Shown piece by piece: positions 1 through 9,135 of a stretch of DNA of 64,000 bases; the first letter of the stretch is position 1; each line of letters opens with the position of its first letter. Made by a program: the position numbers and the translations under genes. Source of the DNA: Croceicoccus bisphenolivorans (GTDB lineage Bacteria; Pseudomonadota; Alphaproteobacteria; Sphingomonadales; Sphingomonadaceae); the NCBI RefSeq assembly GCF_001634625.1, contig NZ_LRSE01000002.1:124001-188000 (forward strand), given 5' to 3'. The notes under the pieces are model-generated. The model saw nothing but the letters and a program-made list of their open reading frames with translations, did no database searches and was not told the DNA's origin.

Positions 1-2
1 CA

Positions 3-110
3 CAGCTGATGACTGAACCGCCGGGAAAGTGGTTTGAGCTTTGGCGGGGCGACAATATGCTGTGCCATCTGTCGCGGGATCAAGATAACCTTTGGCAGAT
101 ACACCGCTGA
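3..110 (+). CDS. possible 3' end of an upstream gene (partial)
   Basis: This frame is open from the window edge for 35 codons and ends at TGA (108-110). The peptide is rich in Trp and charged residues (for example KWFELWRGDN), which looks like genuine protein. It is too short to assign to a family, and it would be the C-terminus of a gene that starts outside the window. The next 90 bases hold no gene that I can see. Confidence 0.25.
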   Translation, partial: QLMTEPPGKWFELWRGDNMLCHLSRDQDNLWQIHR

Positions 111-202
111 AAACCGTCAGTTAATTTGAGGCCGCCAAATTAACTGATTGACGGAAATAGAAGCTCCGGATGGACTTCGATCGGCCAATTACGTCAGTGC
201 AG

Positions 203-538
203 CTAGGGTTTCGGATCATCGCCGCCATGTTCGAGCGGATCATCCGTGACCTCCATCAATAGCAGCGGCTCATCAGCCCATTCCTCCAGAGAATCTAAGA
301 AAGCCGCACGGGTAGCGGGGTCATCATATTTCATTTTGGCGTCGAATGCCTGCTGCCAGGTGTCTCTGTCTGGCCATTCGGCAACTCCGATAAAGCGTCC
401 CGTATCGTCTCGGTGCAGACGTGAACCCAGCGAACCGTAGTGCTTCCTTATAAGTTCGGTTCCGCGACGCCACGCCGATCGGAACTGCTCTTCCTTTCCC
501 GGTTTGACCCGCCACCAGCAGGCCGCGACGAATGTCAT
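203..538 (-). CDS. ABM-like small protein (111 aa)
   Basis: This 111-aa cytosolic protein has the layout of an antibiotic-biosynthesis-monooxygenase/dimeric alpha-beta barrel domain. It opens with a beta strand (FVAACWWRVKPGKEEQF), has a helix with a conserved Trp, and then a GVAEWPDRDTW segment typical of these ferredoxin-like folds. Such proteins are often oxygenases without cofactor or stress proteins; the substrate is unknown. Its ATG overlaps the stop of the upstream lipoprotein gene (ATGA at 535-538), so the two are probably translationally coupled. The family call rests on general pattern only. Confidence 0.55.
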   Translation of the reverse strand: MTFVAACWWRVKPGKEEQFRSAWRRGTELIRKHYGSLGSRLHRDDTGRFIGVAEWPDRDTWQQAFDAKMKYDDPATRAAFLDSLEEWADEPLLLMEVTDDPLEHGGDDPKP

Positions 539-918
539 TCGTCTTCCGCAACCCGACTGATCATTCGCACCGGACAGCGTTGCACACCGATGCTGGTGGG
601 TACCAGCAGATCAACGTCGATCCCCCTGCATATCTGGCCGGGACCGTTCTGGTCGAAAGCGATTGTTTCCGAGTAATTTAAGTCGGGACAGCTGCCGAAT
701 GTTTCGAACAGGTAGGTTTCGCGTGGGCCGGTATGGACGTAAATTCGGTCGAAGCCGGGCTCGATATCGGGCGCATCGTTGAACCCGCTGACTTCCGACA
801 AGAAGAAGCAATCTCTAGAGGTCGCCGATGCCGACTGGGTCGAGGCATCTTCAGTCTGGGAATAGGTACATGCGGCCAAAGCCAACGTGCCGGCGAGGGC
901 GATCGGACGAATAGGCAT
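535..918 (-). CDS. DUF6491-type lipoprotein
   Basis: This 127-aa protein begins with a lipoprotein signal peptide whose lipobox LAAC places the acylated Cys at residue 17. A short linker is followed by a domain with conserved cysteines (RDCFF, GSCPDLN, QICRG, RCPV), matching the DUF6491 pattern common in Sphingomonadales and Caulobacterales. It is probably an outer or inner membrane lipoprotein facing the periplasm; its function is unknown. A good ribosome binding site (GAGAGGAA) precedes the ATG at 918. It is the first gene of a two-gene operon with the ABM-like gene at 203-538. Confidence 0.7.
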   Translation of the reverse strand: MPIRPIALAGTLALAACTYSQTEDASTQSASATSRDCFFLSEVSGFNDAPDIEPGFDRIYVHTGPRETYLFETFGSCPDLNYSETIAFDQNGPGQICRGIDVDLLVPTSIGVQRCPVRMISRVAEDE

Positions 919-1056
919 GGTGTTTCCTCTCCAATGTCGAATTGCGAAGAGGCGGCCGATCGACGACCGCCTCCGGCTCCACTTGCTGGTCAGACATTAA
1001 TCGTGGAGCCTCGCGTCGGCCCAGCGCCAAGTGCGGGCCGAGCCAACAACAATCAA

Positions 1057-1479
1057 TCAGTACGGGACGCCCCAGTAACCGAAGACATGCATGCCATAGG
1101 CACGATCCCATGCTGGCTCTTTCTCCTCGCGAATGTACGGGCTGTTGAGGAGCGTTTCCTCTTCTGCAGATACGATGTAGCCGCCCTTGTTCACGTCATA
1201 ATCCAGCGCTTCCCACGGCACTGGGCGCAGTTCCTGACCCATGCCCAAAAAGCCGCCGAAACTCATGACTGCATATTCGACCTGGCCGGATCTTTTCCCA
1301 ACCATGAATCGACGAATGCGTCCGATCTTTTCTCCGTTTGGACGATAGACGTTGGTTCCTTCCACCCGATCGGATGCGATCAGGTTATGGCCTTCGTCCC
1401 TCTCTATCTGACGTCGGACATCACCGAGTTCCTTTGTTGTAGGACTCGTGACGTCGTTCGCTTGTGTAGTATCGACCAT
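1057..1479 (-). CDS. PRC-barrel domain protein
   Basis: This 140-aa protein carries one PRC-barrel domain at about residues 37-105 (VEGTNVYRPNGEKIGRIRRF, then VEYAVMSFGGFLGMG and a PWEALDYD segment), in a family often linked to stress or envelope functions in alphaproteobacteria. I chose the ATG at 1479 because an AGGAGG sits directly upstream. The frame stays open to 1599, but that extension is low-complexity and lacks a better start. The C-terminus ends in an aromatic, Gly-rich tail. The gene is divergent from fumC, with about 300 bp between them that should hold both promoters. Confidence 0.75.
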   Translation of the reverse strand: MVDTTQANDVTSPTTKELGDVRRQIERDEGHNLIASDRVEGTNVYRPNGEKIGRIRRFMVGKRSGQVEYAVMSFGGFLGMGQELRPVPWEALDYDVNKGGYIVSAEEETLLNSPYIREEKEPAWDRAYGMHVFGYWGVPY

Positions 1480-1777
1480 CTTGTCCTCCTGTGACAACGA
1501 TGGCGGATGCTCCGATTTGGTCTGAGCCGTAGCCGACTTGGCAGCGACGGCAGCATCTTTCGCGCCATCGGATACCTGACTGATGCACGAAAAGGACATT
1601 GGTTCCGAAAGTCGTCAATTGACGTGGTACATGGGCGCGATTGGTGCGCCCAACACCGTGCGGCGGAATTGATTGGCCTCTTTTGCCTTGATTGAGACAC
1701 ACATGCCGAGGTGACCCAATGAGGCCTAGAGTTGAAGGTGCGGGCTAAGAAAGTTGAACCGGAAGTGAGGCATAGTG

Positions 1778-3163
1778 ATGAGCGACACCCGCACTGAAAG
1801 CGATTCCATCGGACCTATGGAGGTCCCTGCTTCCGCTTACTGGGGCGCGCAAACGCGACGCAGCCTGCAGAATTTTCCATTCCCATCACACCAGCGCATG
1901 CCAGTCCAGATTGTTCATGCATTGGCCGCCGTGAAACTGGCCGCTTCAAGGGTGAATCGGAAGCATGGCCTCGCTTCGAATCTAGCCGACGCGATCGAGG
2001 CGGCGGCGGCGCAGATCCGTGCGGGTGAATACGATGAGCAGTTCCCGCTCACTATCTTTCAGACCGGCAGTGGCACACAGACCAACATGAATGTGAACGA
2101 GGTGATCGCCGGGATCGCCAACGAGGAGCTCACCGGCAGCCGAGGTGGCAAAGAGCCAGTCCACCCAAACGACCACGTGAACAAATCACAAAGTTCGAAC
2201 GACAGTTTCCCGACCGCACTTCACATCGCTGCTGTACTGACATCGCGCCAATCACTCCTGCCTGCGATTGCGACTCTCCATTTGGCGCTCGACGGCAAGG
2301 CAAATGAATTTGCAGGCATCGTAAAAATCGGGCGTACACATACACAGGATGCTACGCCGCTAACACTGGGACAGGAGTTTTCCGGCTATGCCGCGCAAAT
2401 CGCGAGTTGCCGCGAACGCCTTCAAGACTCGCTTGAGCGCGACCTGAGTGTCCTCGCCATCGGCGGAACAGCGGTAGGTACCGGGTTGAACACGCCCGCA
2501 GGCTGGCGGGGTGACATGGTGGCGGCCCTTTCCGACATTACCGGCCATCGGTTCCGCCCGGCCGACAACGCATTCGAGCAACTTGCTGCGAGAGATGGAC
2601 TGGTCTCCTACTCGGGCGCGCTCAACACGCTCGCAGTGGCGCTAAACAAGATTGCCAACGACATTCGGTTGCTGGCCTCTGGCCCTCGATCAGGTCTTGG
2701 CGAATTATCGCTACCGGCAAACGAGCCTGGCAGTTCGATTATGCCGGGCAAGGTCAATCCGACACAGGTCGAGATGCTGACAATGGTTGCCGCGCAGGTC
2801 ATCGGCAATCACCAAGCCATTACGGTCGGCGGCATGCAGGGCCAATTCGAACTTAACACCTTTATGCCACTCATCGGAGCAAACGTGCTGCAGTCGATCG
2901 AGCTGCTGGCTGTCGGAGTGGACAGCTTTGCTAAACGCTGCATCGAGGGAGTCGAAGCGAATGAAGAGCGTATCACGGAACTGGTCGAGCGTTCGCTCAT
3001 GCTGGTCACCGCGCTGGCGCCCGAAATCGGCTACGATAACGCCGCTAAAATCGCCAAACATGCGTTGGAGAGTAGCCAGACGCTAAAGCAGGCGGGGATC
3101 GAACTTGGCTTGGTGGATGCACAGACATTCGCCCGCCTCGTGCGGCCTCAAGACATGGTCTAG
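1778..3163 (+). CDS. fumC: class II fumarate hydratase
   Basis: FumC interconverts fumarate and malate in the TCA cycle without an iron-sulfur cluster. The 461-aa length fits the family. The superfamily signature GSSIMPGKVNPTQ is present near residue 315, and the GSGTQTNMNVNEV and NKSQSSNDSFPTA substrate-site motifs are intact, including the His of TAxHIA and THTQDATP. GTG (1775) and ATG (1778) lie in tandem; I use the ATG. Iron-independent FumC is often induced by iron or redox stress in other bacteria. Its position next to a PepSY/TonB-receptor pair suggests an iron-responsive group, but no clear Fur box was seen. Confidence 0.95.
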   Translation: MSDTRTESDSIGPMEVPASAYWGAQTRRSLQNFPFPSHQRMPVQIVHALAAVKLAASRVNRKHGLASNLADAIEAAAAQIRAGEYDEQFPLTIFQTGSGTQTNMNVNEVIAGIANEELTGSRGGKEPVHPNDHVNKSQSSNDSFPTALHIAAVLTSRQSLLPAIATLHLALDGKANEFAGIVKIGRTHTQDATPLTLGQEFSGYAAQIASCRERLQDSLERDLSVLAIGGTAVGTGLNTPAGWRGDMVAALSDITGHRFRPADNAFEQLAARDGLVSYSGALNTLAVALNKIANDIRLLASGPRSGLGELSLPANEPGSSIMPGKVNPTQVEMLTMVAAQVIGNHQAITVGGMQGQFELNTFMPLIGANVLQSIELLAVGVDSFAKRCIEGVEANEERITELVERSLMLVTALAPEIGYDNAAKIAKHALESSQTLKQAGIELGLVDAQTFARLVRPQDMV

Positions 3164-3260
3164 TCGTTGGGGGAAATGACTTCTCAGCTCAGCGGGAAAT
3201 TACCAGATCGGTGACCCGATGTGCTAAAGCCGGAAGGCCTTGATACCGTCCATGCGGGTT

Positions 3261-4277
3261 TCAGGGATTGGCTTTTCGCAGGGTCCAAAAACTGAAGCAC
3301 GCAAATGCACCGAGGATGATCAGGCCAAGTCCACCAGATGTGAGAAAAATCTGCCATGTGAGCCCACCAACTTTGCCCGCGTGAATGGGATAAAACTTCT
3401 CACTCAAACTTTGCTTGTCGAGCGTGGCGTCGGGCGCGTCGATCCGGACTTCGCCAGTTTGGTCAAATCGAAGATATGTCCTTCCGTTGGGCGTCCACTC
3501 GAACGGTTGACGGACCCGTAGTGTGGATGCCTCCTCTGCGATCTGGATTCTTCGGATCGCGGCGCCGGGGAATGTCAGCTCAGCAATGCGGAAAACAGCC
3601 TGCCAGTCTCCTCGCTCTACGCGACTATCCAACGAGAGGGGCTTCGGCGACCTTTCGGGCAGGGGGGAAACGATCGCAGCCGAGACCGGCTCGAAGATCA
3701 TGGCGCTACCCGTCAGCATTGTCAGCAACAGGACAGGAGCCATGACGATGCCGAGATCGCGATGCTGGCGGACGATCGCACTTCGCGACATGCGTTTGGG
3801 CCAGAGCCGGAACGAGAATGTCTTGCGCGTGCGCCACCACAGGATCGCTCCCGAAACGATAAAAAGGACGCCTGCGATACCCGCCACGCCAACGACGATC
3901 TCGCCCGCCTCACCGGCAAAGAGATAATGATGGAGGTCGAAAATCCACAACTCGGGCCGTCCCCAGACGCTGTTCCACTGATCGACGATCGCTCCGGTCT
4001 GATCGAGGTAAGCGCCGCTTCCGTCACTATAGGCCGCCTGATGCAGGCCCAGTTCGTCGCTGGCGAAGGTGATCCGGGTGAGTCCATGGTGGTGCGTCGA
4101 TGCGGCCTCCACTGTCTGCGTCAAACTGAATGGCGAAGCTACTACAGGATCATCTGCGCCGGGCAGACCGATCCATTCCCCTTCCCAAACCAGCGCGATG
4201 CCCGACAGGCCCATGACGATCAGGATCAACCCGATTGTCGCTCCGGCCCATCGGTGCAGCGTCGCCAGAAGGGCCAT
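3261..4277 (-). CDS. PepSY-associated transmembrane protein
   Basis: This 338-aa inner-membrane protein has about four membrane segments: residues 5-30, about 125-150, about 180-205 and about 310-335. Two periplasmic PepSY-like stretches lie between them. HRWAGATIGL near the N-terminus and HDLGIV-like His motifs are typical of the PiuB/FpvG-type family linked to siderophore iron reduction or uptake. Its ATG overlaps the stop of the TonB receptor by one base (TGATG at 4275-4279), so it is the second gene of that operon. Because the receptor's promoter end has been lost, this gene may have lost its native promoter too. Confidence 0.8.
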   Translation of the reverse strand: MALLATLHRWAGATIGLILIVMGLSGIALVWEGEWIGLPGADDPVVASPFSLTQTVEAASTHHHGLTRITFASDELGLHQAAYSDGSGAYLDQTGAIVDQWNSVWGRPELWIFDLHHYLFAGEAGEIVVGVAGIAGVLFIVSGAILWWRTRKTFSFRLWPKRMSRSAIVRQHRDLGIVMAPVLLLTMLTGSAMIFEPVSAAIVSPLPERSPKPLSLDSRVERGDWQAVFRIAELTFPGAAIRRIQIAEEASTLRVRQPFEWTPNGRTYLRFDQTGEVRIDAPDATLDKQSLSEKFYPIHAGKVGGLTWQIFLTSGGLGLIILGAFACFSFWTLRKANP

Positions 4278-5641
4278 CAGAACTCGCTTTGCAACGAAAG
4301 CGTGAATGTGCGCCCGCGTCCTGAGAAGTAGCGGGAGTTGTCGAACGTCCGCACGGTATCGCTGTCATAGGTCAGGTAATATTCGTCGAGAGCGTTCTGG
4401 ATCCCCAGCGAGACGAGGCCGAACCCGGCCTGATAGCCGAGATAGGCATCGAGCAGCGTGTACCCGTCGAATGCGCTCTCGGGCACTTGCCCTTCGAATG
4501 TGCGCGAAAGGTAGAAGCGTGCCTGTGCCCGCGCGCTGAAACGGCCTTGGGCGTAATCAGCGGCCAGATTGAGACGGTCAGGCGAGATATTGGCTCCGTC
4601 CAACTCAGCTTCGAGTACGCCGTCGCCGTCATCGTCGGTCCTGCCGATAAGGTGACTGTATGCGACCGACACGTCCAGACCGGTCACGGGTGTTTTAGTC
4701 TTGAGGCTGAGTTCCAGCCCTTCGATCTCAACCGGAGCGCGCACGACCTCGAAAATGCCGTCACCGGTCAGGACCAGCCGCGATCCAAGCTTGCTAGATG
4801 ACCAGAAGTAGCTGGCGTTGGCCTTGACCGGGCCGCGTTCCACCTCGACGCCCAGTTCCCGGTTGTTGGAAATGACCGGTTCAAGCGAGAGGTAGTTGTC
4901 GATATCGACGCCCTCCTCGGTAATCCCGCGAAGGATGCGCCCCACATCGGCGATCGTGTAGCCCTGCGCGTAACTGCCGTAGGCGCGAACGCCGTCAACC
5001 GGCTCGACGATGACACCTCCGTTGAACAGCGTCTTGCTGAAAGACGGATTGCCGCCACCGACGAAGACGGGTTCGTAGGTCGAAATGTCGCCCGCATCCG
5101 TCGCGCCGTAGGAGGCCAGGGTTTCGTAGTCACCCACTTTCAACTCCACGTCTTCATGGCGCAGTCCGCCCGCAAGGCGTACCAGACCATCCGCAAGTTT
5201 GAGGTTCGCCTGCGCGAACGGCGCATAACTGCGGAATTCGGTTTCGGGCACCCATGCGCGGCCCGTCTGGACAAGAGTCTGCTCAGTTTTGTCGATCAGC
5301 GCGTCAAAGCCAAGTGTGACAACCAGATCGTCAAATCCGGGGACGGACCTTTCGTAGCTGACCTTGCCGCCGATCTTGCGCGACTTGTTAGCCGACTGGT
5401 CGAACAGTTGACCGGTTGGATCGATGTCCGGGTCTTGGAACGTTGCGAAAGTACCGCCGCCGAACGTGTCCTGCGTACGATTGTAGAACCCTTGGAAGGT
5501 GAAAGCACCGCCAGCGAGATCGCCGTCCGTAAGCGAAAGCGAGAGCATGTCCGCTTGGTTCGACGGAGGATCGCCCGGCGTTTCGCCTTTCGTGCTGGAC
5601 GCGGGGCGGCCCGCGCTCCTGTCGCCGGGAACGATGACGTA
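4277..5641 (-). pseudogene. TonB-dependent receptor, 5'-truncated at an IS element
   Basis: The reading frame encodes about 454 C-terminal residues of a TonB-dependent outer-membrane receptor. Aromatic beta strands are visible throughout, and the frame ends in a normal barrel terminus (FTLSLQSEF). There is no signal peptide, TonB box or plug domain. The same frame continues without a stop past the first internal ATG (5548) up to the IS border near 5641, so the coding sequence once ran further. The missing N-terminal part is not found on the far side of the IS (6478-6729), so a deletion or rearrangement accompanied or followed the insertion. With its PepSY partner it was probably a ferric-siderophore receptor. 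Confidence 0.8.
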
Positions 5642-5661
5642 GTTTCAGGACTCACTGATCA
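5642..5661 (+). repeat. IS5-family left terminal inverted repeat
   Basis: The 20 bases from 5642 match the inverted complement of 6458-6477 at about 15 of 20 positions, including a shared TCAGGAC block followed by CA and TGAT. Confidence 0.75.
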
Positions 5662-6416
5662 CAGCCAGAAGAGCACGGTGGCGGCCAGAGCGAGAGCGGA
5701 GAAGAAGACGGTGGGGCAGCGATCGTATCGCGTTGCCACGCGGCGCCAATCCTTGAGGCGTCCGAACATGATCTCGATGCGGTTGCGCCGCTTGTATCTG
5801 CGCTTGTCGTATTTGACGGGCATGGAGCGCGATTTGCGGCCGGGAATGCAAGGCTTGATGCCTTTCTGCTCGAGGGCGTCCCGGAACCAGTCGGCGTCAT
5901 AACCCCGATCGGCCAGCATCCACTTCGCCTTTGGCAGGTCGTCGAGGAGGGCCGCGGCGCCCGTGTAGTCGCTGATCTGACCAGCCGTGATGAAAAAGCT
6001 CAAAGGGCGGCCATTGGCATCGGTGACGGCATGAAGCTTGGTGTTCATACCGCCTTTGGTCCGTCCGATCAGGCGCCCGAGATCCCCTTTTTTAACCCAA
6101 GGCTGGAAGCCGTGCGGTGGGCCTTGAGATAGGTCGCGTCGATCATGATGGTCTGGGGTTCGGCCCTCTGGGCGGACAGACCTTCCATCATCCGAGCAAA
6201 CACACCCATCTCGCCCCACCGTTTCCAGCGGTTATACAATGTCTTGTGGGGCCCGTATTCTCTGGGAGCATCCCGCCAACGCAGGCCGTTCCGGTTGACG
6301 AAGATAATCCCGCTCAGGACCCGCCGATCATCAACCCGTGGCTTTCCATGGCTCTTGGGAAAATATGGCGACAGACGCGCCATCTGCTCGTCCGTCAGCC
6401 AATACAGATCGCTCAT
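5659..6416 (-). CDS. IS5-family transposase, two-frame ORF with -1 frameshift
   Basis: The upstream frame (start ATG at 6416, RBS AAGGAG) carries the IS5 N-terminal domain (LTDEQMARLSPYFP, NRNGLRWRDAP) and the first catalytic Asp (MIDATYLKAHRT). It runs to 6069. The downstream frame holds the second Asp (LADRGYDADWF) and the Glu segment (RNRIEIMFGRLKDWRRVATR) and ends at 5659. The frames join at an A6G run (A AAA AAG on the minus strand, about 6087-6093), a classic site for programmed -1 frameshifting in IS427-group elements. All DDE residues are present, so the element is probably active. Confidence 0.85.
6087..6093 (-). promoter_or_regulatory. probable programmed -1 frameshift site in the transposase
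   Basis: On the minus strand the sequence reads A AAA AAG followed by GGG, inside the overlap of the two transposase frames. Slippage by -1 joins the VKKGDLGRL coding frame to the upstream domain. Confidence 0.65.
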
Positions 6417-6457
6417 GCACAGTCTCCTTGCGGAGCCTGAATCATATCGCTGCACGC

Positions 6458-6477
6458 TAATCAATGGGTCCTGAGCC
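6458..6477 (-). repeat. IS5-family right terminal inverted repeat
   Basis: This is the partner of the repeat at 5642-5661. It is followed by TA (6478-6479), which duplicates the TA before the left end. Confidence 0.75.
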
Positions 6478-6729
6478 TAGCCGGTTTGCATGAGCAAGGC
6501 CGAAAATTCATTCCGATATTTTCACTGTTCTCCCCACATCATCCAAACGGTGGGGATGCTTTACGTGCGCTATCCGCTGTCGCTTCGGAGTGTCGAAGGC
6601 CTGCTTTCCGAGCAGGGTTCCGACCTTGGCAATGGCACCTCTACGAAATGTGCCTGAAGCACAAGCGCAGAAAATTCACTGAAAGGGTGGCAGGCGAGCA
6701 TCGCGCGACTTGCGGGCGATCTGCCAGCC

Positions 6730-7248
6730 CTAGCGGCGGCGCGAGGGTGGAGCCTGACGACTGTCGCTGCCAAGTTGATCGAAATCGTGTCCATAGGTTT
6801 TAAGCGCGGAGGCAATTGCGTCTGTGCGGAGAAAACCGAGCTCATCGCGCATTTCCTGTTCGGTCTGCTCGATCGCGAGGCGGAAGGCGGATAGCCATTC
6901 GATACCGGCAGCAGTGAACCGCACAATCTTGGCCCGCGCGTCGCGCTTGTCCGGAATGCGCTCGACCAGGCCCAACTTTTCGCACTGCTCGACGATTTCG
7001 CCCATCGCTTGCTTCGTCATTGCCGCGCGGCGGGCCAGTTCTGTCGTGATGGTCCCGCCGATATCGAGATTGCGCGTGAGGTTGATGTGCGAAGAGCGGA
7101 TATGTTCGTGGCCGTTTTGCTCCAGAATTTCCAGGACGCGCGATTCATAACGACGCAAAGCGTCGCCGAGGATGCGGCCGATCGTGCTGTGCCGCCACGT
7201 GTCATCATTGATATCGCCGGTGATATTTACCGCTTTGTCGCTCGCCAT
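6730..7248 (-). CDS. MarR-family transcriptional regulator
   Basis: This 172-aa regulator has the MarR winged-helix layout. An N-terminal dimerisation helix is followed by a helix-turn-helix with GTITTELARRAAMTKQAMGEIV (about residues 65-86), and then the wing segment VERIPDKRDARAKIVRFTAAG with the conserved D-R-DxR pattern. I chose the ATG at 7248; the longer open frame upstream is a shadow of the lyase gene. It is the last gene of the operon aldehyde dehydrogenase - methyltransferase - benzaldehyde-lyase homologue - MarR, 110 bp after the lyase. That position suggests a local regulator responding to the pathway substrate. The binding site is unproven; candidate elements are described at 11539, 17059 and 26516. 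Confidence 0.8.
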   Translation of the reverse strand: MASDKAVNITGDINDDTWRHSTIGRILGDALRRYESRVLEILEQNGHEHIRSSHINLTRNLDIGGTITTELARRAAMTKQAMGEIVEQCEKLGLVERIPDKRDARAKIVRFTAAGIEWLSAFRLAIEQTEQEMRDELGFLRTDAIASALKTYGHDFDQLGSDSRQAPPSRRR

Positions 7249-7358
7249 GTCATGACCCGTTTCTCTTTTCGACACCGCCCTTAGAGAGTCGTGCCCGCGC
7301 TGTCGACCATGCGGGCTGCGGCTTGACCGGCCGATACCGGGAAACGGTTCCGAAGCCA

Positions 7359-9077
7359 TTATCCGAATGTCTGTTCCGAGGGCGGTGTGAACGGGTCCAT
7401 GCCCATCACCACCAGCTCTTCCGGCGGAATGGGGTCCAGATCGACAAGAACATTGATGCAGGCCGGTTCGTTGCGGGCCATTGCGGTCGCAAGCGCCTCG
7501 CGCAGGCTTTCGGCGCTGTCGGCGAAGTAGCCGGTCACCCCGAAGGCGGTTGCCGCCTGTTCGTAGCGACCGTTTTCCAGCAGGGTGCCGGTGACGCGAT
7601 TGGCCCCGACCACGATCTGTTGGAAATGTAGCGTTGCTCCCCAACTGCGGTTATTCATCACGATGACGATCAACGGAAGGCCGTTGCGGACGAGCGTGTC
7701 GAATTCGCCAAGGCTGTAGCCGGCTGCGCCATCGCCGGTGACGAGGATGACCCGCTTGTCCGCGCCGGCACCGGCCTGGGCGCCGACGGCGATGCCGAAA
7801 CCGCACCCCATCGATGACAGGTGGCTGTGGAACAGCAGCGCCCGCGGCCGCGCCGCGGCGACGGTTTCAGACAGCCACAGGTAGGTGAGGGCACCGTCGG
7901 CCACCACCGTCACGTCCGTGTCCACGTGCTCGGCGACGATCTCCGATGCAGTGAACGGGTGCAGGACGCCTTCACGGCGGGTGACGTTGGCCGCCACCGC
8001 ATCGTAGCGCCGTTTGACGTGCGCACGCACGGTGTCCTGCCATTGGCTACGTTCTGCCGGGATTGCCTCGCCCACACCCGGTTGCTCCGCAGCGTCCGCC
8101 AGCGCCTGCAGGGCGGGACCGACGTCGGCAACAATGCCAAGCTCCACCGATTGCAGCCGCCCCAGTTCGCGCGCGTCGGGATCGATCTGGACGATCCGCG
8201 CATCATGCGGGATCAGCGTTCCCGAGCCATGGGCGGTGTAGAGACCAAAGCGCATCCCGGCCATGACGATCACATCAGGCGCTTGGTCGCCCAACCCGTA
8301 AAGCCCCTGCAACAAGCCTGCGTTCACGTTGTCGGGCAGATCGCGCAGCAGCGCGGCGGCTTCGAATTCCGTAAAGACCGGAACGCCGGTTGCCGCCGCG
8401 ATACGTTCGACGGTTTCGCGGCCCGAACCGCGCGCCGCTTCCGAACCAAGCACGATGGCAGGGCGTTTCGCGCTGACGAGCATGTCGACCACCTGGCATG
8501 CCGTCGCGGCATCGATCGTGCACGAACGCAGGGTGTTCGTTCCGGTGTCGGGCAGGTCGTCTTCCTCCACACTCGCCATCAGGACATCCCATGGCAGGTC
8601 CAGCATCACCGGACCGCGCGGGGCCTGCATCGCGATGCGCACAGCCTGCGCTACAAGCCGCGGAATCTGGTCGACGCAGGTGACGTGGTGCGCCCATTTC
8701 GTAACTGGCGTGCCCAAAGCCACCTGATCGATATCATGCTGCAACGTGTTGGTCTGGCGACTTTTCAGCATGCCCGATCCGCACAGATAGAGAACCGGAG
8801 TGCGGTCGAGCAGCGCGTTTGCCATCGATGTGACCACGTTGGTCATGCCGCCCCCGGCCGTCACCAGCGCGACGCCAAGACCTTGGGTAATGCGTGCGTA
8901 GCCTTCGGCGGCGTGGCCGGCGTTCATTTCGTGCCGAGTGTCTACGATCGGCATCCCCGCGTCCATGCAGGCCTGGAAGATCGTATCGATGTTCGCACCA
9001 TGCAGACCGAACAAGCGGTCGATCCCCGCCTTGCGCAATTCGCGGACAACGAGTTCGCCGCCGGTGATCGAAGCCAT
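7359..9077 (-). CDS. benzaldehyde lyase-like ThDP enzyme
   Basis: This 572-aa thiamine-diphosphate enzyme resembles Pseudomonas fluorescens benzaldehyde lyase along its whole length, judged from memory of that sequence. Shared blocks include ITGGELVVR, FGLHGA.IDTIFQAC, DTRHE, VADGALTYLWLSE, NNxSWGATLHFQQ and DPIPPEEL near the C-terminus. Benzaldehyde lyase cleaves aromatic acyloins such as benzoin or anisoin into two aldehydes. Glu50 (ThDP activation) and Gln113 are present, and GDGAAGYSL...NN forms the cofactor motif. The active-site His29 is Asn here (GLHGANIDT). ATG 9077 has a strong RBS (AGGAGAG). The operon partner is an aromatic aldehyde dehydrogenase, which fits removal of aldehyde products. 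A decarboxylase or carboligase role is also possible. Confidence 0.85.
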   Translation of the reverse strand: MASITGGELVVRELRKAGIDRLFGLHGANIDTIFQACMDAGMPIVDTRHEMNAGHAAEGYARITQGLGVALVTAGGGMTNVVTSMANALLDRTPVLYLCGSGMLKSRQTNTLQHDIDQVALGTPVTKWAHHVTCVDQIPRLVAQAVRIAMQAPRGPVMLDLPWDVLMASVEEDDLPDTGTNTLRSCTIDAATACQVVDMLVSAKRPAIVLGSEAARGSGRETVERIAAATGVPVFTEFEAAALLRDLPDNVNAGLLQGLYGLGDQAPDVIVMAGMRFGLYTAHGSGTLIPHDARIVQIDPDARELGRLQSVELGIVADVGPALQALADAAEQPGVGEAIPAERSQWQDTVRAHVKRRYDAVAANVTRREGVLHPFTASEIVAEHVDTDVTVVADGALTYLWLSETVAAARPRALLFHSHLSSMGCGFGIAVGAQAGAGADKRVILVTGDGAAGYSLGEFDTLVRNGLPLIVIVMNNRSWGATLHFQQIVVGANRVTGTLLENGRYEQAATAFGVTGYFADSAESLREALATAMARNEPACINVLVDLDPIPPEELVVMGMDPFTPPSEQTFG

Positions 9078-9135
9078 CAATCTCTCCTGGTCAAATTGCT
9101 TGCCCCTGACGGGGCGCTGGAATGGTCGTGGCCGC

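Larger units (their letters stand above)
5642..6477 (-). mobile_element. IS5-family (IS427-like) insertion sequence, 836 bp
   Basis: The element is bounded by imperfect inverted repeats. The left end reads GTTTCAGGACTCACTGATCA from 5642, and the right end reads inward from 6477 as GGCTCAGGACCCATTGATTA. A TA dinucleotide flanks both ends (5640-5641 and 6478-6479), as expected for IS5-family target duplication. It contains one transposase split over two overlapping frames. Its left border coincides with the broken end of the TonB receptor gene. Confidence 0.85.

Noticed and set aside
6478-6729. Possible N-terminal part of the truncated TonB receptor to the right of the IS
   Set aside because: No signal peptide, plug motif or matching frame is present in this 252-bp stretch, and I see no other gene there.
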